A stretch of 64,000 nt of DNA, taken from contig JAFGLZ010000088.1 of NCBI GenBank assembly GCA_016927755.1, positions 1-64,000 of the forward strand, given 5' to 3'. This DNA comes from Phycisphaerae bacterium. GTDB lineage: Bacteria > Planctomycetota > Phycisphaerae > UBA1845 > JAFGLZ01. Positions 61,727 through 64,000 of the stretch are shown here, piece by piece. The notes below the pieces were generated by a model that was not told the origin of the DNA, searched no databases, and saw only the letters and a list, made by a program, of their open reading frames with translations. The position numbers were made by a program, and so were the translations under genes. Positions within the stretch are counted from its first letter, which is position 1; each line of letters opens with the position of its first letter.

Positions 61727-61755
61727 TTGACGCGGTAGGCATGAGCTCCCATCAT
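61727..61755 (+). promoter_or_regulatory. predicted sigma-70-like promoter of the UROD-family gene
   Basis: TTGACG at 61727-61732 and CATCAT at 61750-61755, separated by 17 bases. Transcription would start near 61762, giving a short leader before ATG 61789. Confidence 0.4.
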
Positions 61756-61788
61756 TCGAACCAAGCACGTCGTCCGAGGAAACCCGCC

Positions 61789-62901
61789 ATGATCCAGTTC
61801 CGTCCAGAACGGTACGAGGACCGCATCAAGGAATCGAAGCATCGATGGGAAGCCGCCCAGCGCTTCGAGGAGCCTGATCGGGTCCCGATCAGCATCTCGA
61901 CGGCCGGCAGCTACTATAGCCGCCTGTTCGGCTACAACATTCGTGACTATTACACGAGCATGGAGGTGGCCATCGAGGTACAACTTCGCGGCCTGACATG
62001 GGCCTTCGAGGAGCTGCAGGACGATCGCACCGGCTACGGGCTTGTCTGGGACCTCGGACCGGTGGGCGAGGCGATCGTCTTCGACTGTCCAATCGAGTAT
62101 CCCGATGACACCAGCCCGAGAATCGTGCCAATCCTCCAGTCCGTTGAGGACATCGAGCGGCTCAAGGTGCCTGACATCGATAAGCACGCCCGAATCCACG
62201 ACCTACTCCAGCTCGGCGAGGTCTTCAAAGCCAAGGCCGAGCGGATGGCCCCGAACCTTCCCGCCGGCGGAGGCCAGATCGGCATTCATCCCCCGCTGAG
62301 CTGTGCCTGCGCGCTCATGGACCCGGCCAAGTTCTACGAACTGCTCTATGTCGATCCCGAACACGCGCACATGCTGTTGGGGAAATGCTTCGAGACGTTC
62401 TGCCGTCTCCGAAACTTCTACAACAAGGTCAACGGAATCGAGAAACAGACTCGCCTGGCTCTGGCCGACGACAACAGCGCCTTCGTCTCCAACGAGATGT
62501 ACCGCGAGCATATCTTCAAGTACAACAAGGACCTGTACGACCGCTACGGCGGCGAGTGGCGGTATCTCCATGCCGATGGCCCAAACGATCACCAGTTCCA
62601 GATGTACGCGGATGATATGAAGCTCAGCTCAATGGACATGGGGGGGTGGTCGAGCCGCCAGGCCGCCAAGAAGCATTTGGGCGGCAAGACGTTCTTCACC
62701 GGCGGGCTGAACTGCAAGGATCTCTACTACGATTTCGCCACGGCGAAGGCGGCCGTCGACGAGGCCCTCCGTGTCTGCGCGCCGGGCGGCGGGTTCGGAT
62801 TGGCCATAGGCGGAGAGACCTATCCCGGCGTTCGACCCGATACGCTTATCCGCGCCGTTCGGTACGCCAAGCAGGTCGGGCGATACCCGATCCAAGTCTA
62901 G
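61789..62901 (+). CDS. uroporphyrinogen decarboxylase-family (MtaA/CmuA-like) protein
   Basis: 370 residues from ATG 61789, with GAGGAA about 8 bases upstream; the frame extends to 61522 but the extra part overlaps the previous gene in another frame. The UROD-type TIM barrel shows RWEAAQRFEEPDRVPISISTAGSYYSRLFGYNIRDYYTSMEVAIEVQLRGLTWAFEEL, GEAIVFDCPIEYPDDTSPRIVPILQSVEDIERLKVPDIDK, LADDNSAFVSNEMYREHIFKYNKDLYDRYGGEWRYLHADGPN and GLNCKDLYYDFATAKAAVDEALRVCAPGGGFGLAIGGETYPGVRPDTLIRAVRYAK. Members outside haem synthesis act as corrinoid-dependent methyltransferases (MtaA, CmuA), where C/H residues bind zinc. Haem-type substrate is unlikely because the usual N terminus is missing. The Gfo/Idh/MocA gene follows 55 bases later. 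Confidence 0.85.
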   Translation: MIQFRPERYEDRIKESKHRWEAAQRFEEPDRVPISISTAGSYYSRLFGYNIRDYYTSMEVAIEVQLRGLTWAFEELQDDRTGYGLVWDLGPVGEAIVFDCPIEYPDDTSPRIVPILQSVEDIERLKVPDIDKHARIHDLLQLGEVFKAKAERMAPNLPAGGGQIGIHPPLSCACALMDPAKFYELLYVDPEHAHMLLGKCFETFCRLRNFYNKVNGIEKQTRLALADDNSAFVSNEMYREHIFKYNKDLYDRYGGEWRYLHADGPNDHQFQMYADDMKLSSMDMGGWSSRQAAKKHLGGKTFFTGGLNCKDLYYDFATAKAAVDEALRVCAPGGGFGLAIGGETYPGVRPDTLIRAVRYAKQVGRYPIQV

Positions 62902-62956
62902 CGTGGGGTTCAAGTTCGTCTCTTCCGCGCCGCGACATCAATACGGGAGGTTGATC

Positions 62957-64000
62957 ATGCGCGCGATGCTGTACTGCTTTGCGGTCGGGGGCCTGTTTTG
63001 CCCTCGAGTAGCATTCGGACAGAATCAGGGAGAACCAGCCATGAGGACCTACGGCGTGGGGATTCTCGGCAACTGCTGTACGCACGGAGCCGGGCTCTGC
63101 AGCATGTTCAAGCAGCGACCGGAAACGCGCGTCGTGGCCGCCTATGAGAAGAATCCTCGACGCGCCAAGGAGTTGCAGCAGGTCCTTGGCGCGCCACTCG
63201 CCGGCTCGTATGACGAAGTGATCAACCATCCGGAAGTGGATTTCGTCGCCGTCTCGTGTGATCCGTGCGACAAGGCCGACATGGTCGAGAAGGCCGCGAC
63301 CGCCGGCAAGCACATCTTCCTGAACAAGCCCTTCTGCGAGAGCCTCACGAGCGCTCGACGGATCGCCCGCGCCGTGGAGAAGCACAAAGTCTATCTGGTA
63401 CACGACATCCCGATGGTTCGGTTTGTCCCGGTCTACGCGAGGCTGCTGGAAGAGGTACGGGCCGGCAAACACGGTAAGGTGATGGGTTACCATCATCTGT
63501 TCGGCATGAACTTCGATCCGAGTTTCGACCTCAAGGCCGCTTGGCCCGAACGCCTCGACCCGCCCGCGAAATCCGGCGGCGGCGAGATGACCAACATGGG
63601 GTGCTATGCAATCGACTTCGCCGTCTCGCTGTTCGGCCGCCCCAAGGCCGTTACGGCGAAACGGCGCCGGACGTGGGACGTTTACGCCGAGGCGGGCGTG
63701 GAGAACTTCGGCCAGATCGTGCTGGACTATGGAGAGTTCTTCGCGTTCCTCGAGGTCGGCAAGCAACAGCTCGAAGGCGAGCGCCGTCACAGCAACTCGA
63801 TGACCATCAACTTCGAGCACAAGACGCTCTTGATCGACGCCAGTGCCCGGTTGGTGACGATCAACCATGTCCCCCGGGATTTCGATTCGTTCGCCGCGGG
63901 CACCAAGGCCGTCGGGGCCGTCGAGCAGATGATCGCCGCGATCGAGAAGAGCACGCCGCCGACGAGCAACGCAGCCACGGCCGTCATCGCCACCGAGACG
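62957..64000 (+). CDS. Gfo/Idh/MocA-family oxidoreductase (3' end outside window)
   Basis: An NAD(P)-dependent sugar or inositol dehydrogenase-like enzyme. The Rossmann part is MRTYGVGILGNCCTHGAGLCSMFKQRPETRVVAAYEKNPRRAKELQ, then VDFVAVSCDPCDKADMVEKAATAGKHIFLNKPFCESLTSARRIA (with the EKP-like NKP), and the C-terminal substrate domain includes KSGGGEMTNMGCYAIDFAVSLFG. It continues past the end; about 320 codons of the conserved part are present. Two starts are possible: ATG 63041, with GGGAG ahead and the usual family N terminus, or ATG 62957, with GGGAGG 6 bases ahead, which adds 28 residues (MRAMLYCFAVGGLFCPRVAF...) looking like a signal peptide. I give the longer form, though a cofactor-dependent enzyme is more likely to be cytoplasmic. 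It follows the UROD-family gene. Confidence 0.85.
   Translation, partial: MRAMLYCFAVGGLFCPRVAFGQNQGEPAMRTYGVGILGNCCTHGAGLCSMFKQRPETRVVAAYEKNPRRAKELQQVLGAPLAGSYDEVINHPEVDFVAVSCDPCDKADMVEKAATAGKHIFLNKPFCESLTSARRIARAVEKHKVYLVHDIPMVRFVPVYARLLEEVRAGKHGKVMGYHHLFGMNFDPSFDLKAAWPERLDPPAKSGGGEMTNMGCYAIDFAVSLFGRPKAVTAKRRRTWDVYAEAGVENFGQIVLDYGEFFAFLEVGKQQLEGERRHSNSMTINFEHKTLLIDASARLVTINHVPRDFDSFAAGTKAVGAVEQMIAAIEKSTPPTSNAATAVIATET

Overview
The window is a GC-rich bacterial chromosome segment, most likely from a planctomycete of the class Phycisphaerae or a close PVC relative. This is inferred from combined markers: a BatA/VWA/DUF4175-type gene cluster, lpxB (Gram-negative envelope), a DapL-like aminotransferase, SpoVG with a built-in zinc ribbon, a sulfatase with heparinase-like secreted enzymes, a DUF6807 protein, a UROD-like protein beside a Gfo/Idh/MocA oxidoreductase, and dispersed intergenic repeats whose translations read like GEAPAEP or TGILPVA. 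No rRNA, tRNA, CRISPR array or replication origin was seen.

Layout. 0-4.3 kb: a GT4 glycosyltransferase cut by the window edge, an asparagine-synthetase-like enzyme without the usual Cys nucleophile, and a DapL-like aminotransferase. 4.4-15.8 kb: a co-directional run of BatA/VWA protein, second VWA membrane protein, very long coiled-coil DUF4175-like protein, a small secreted protein, an alpha/alpha-barrel secreted protein and an NPCBM protein. This is an envelope cluster without its usual MoxR and DUF58 partners in view. 15.9-23.3 kb: a DUF433/DUF5615 toxin-antitoxin-like pair, a DedA-family protein, ispE-spoVG, two lipoproteins (one with a DxDDTA motif) and a KamA-like radical SAM enzyme. 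23.8-41.2 kb: a polysaccharide-oriented stretch with a heparinase-like lyase carrying FG-GAP repeats, a CpxA/CpxR-like two-component system, an esterase, an orphan DUF433, a sulfatase, lpxB, and a heparinase-like lipoprotein directly following a large glycosidase-like protein.

41.4-49.8 kb is the accessory part: a YdjM-like membrane protein, an SGNH protein, a RAYT-type transposase unit with 25-bp inverted ends, a truncated and nonsense-mutated copy of the 3' end of a restriction-modification gene, three unknown genes of lower GC, and the intact MmeI-like (type IIL) restriction-modification gene. 49.8-50.9 kb is a repeat-rich intergenic region with three arrays of a degenerate 10-bp unit. 50.9-64.0 kb: a DUF6807 protein, an Eis-like GNAT with an AT-rich patch, a 1636-residue fusion of a polytopic glycosyltransferase with an AsmA-like repeat protein, a sugar isomerase-like TIM barrel, a 3D-domain protein, a small unknown gene, a UROD-family protein and a Gfo/Idh/MocA oxidoreductase cut by the window end.

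The most interesting signals are the glycosyltransferase-AsmA fusion, the lipoprotein carrying a class II terpene-cyclase-type DxDDTA motif, the remodelled restriction-modification locus with its transposase unit, the decamer arrays, the zinc ribbon inside SpoVG and the AT-rich patch inside the GNAT gene. All calls come from reading the sequence; no database search was run.
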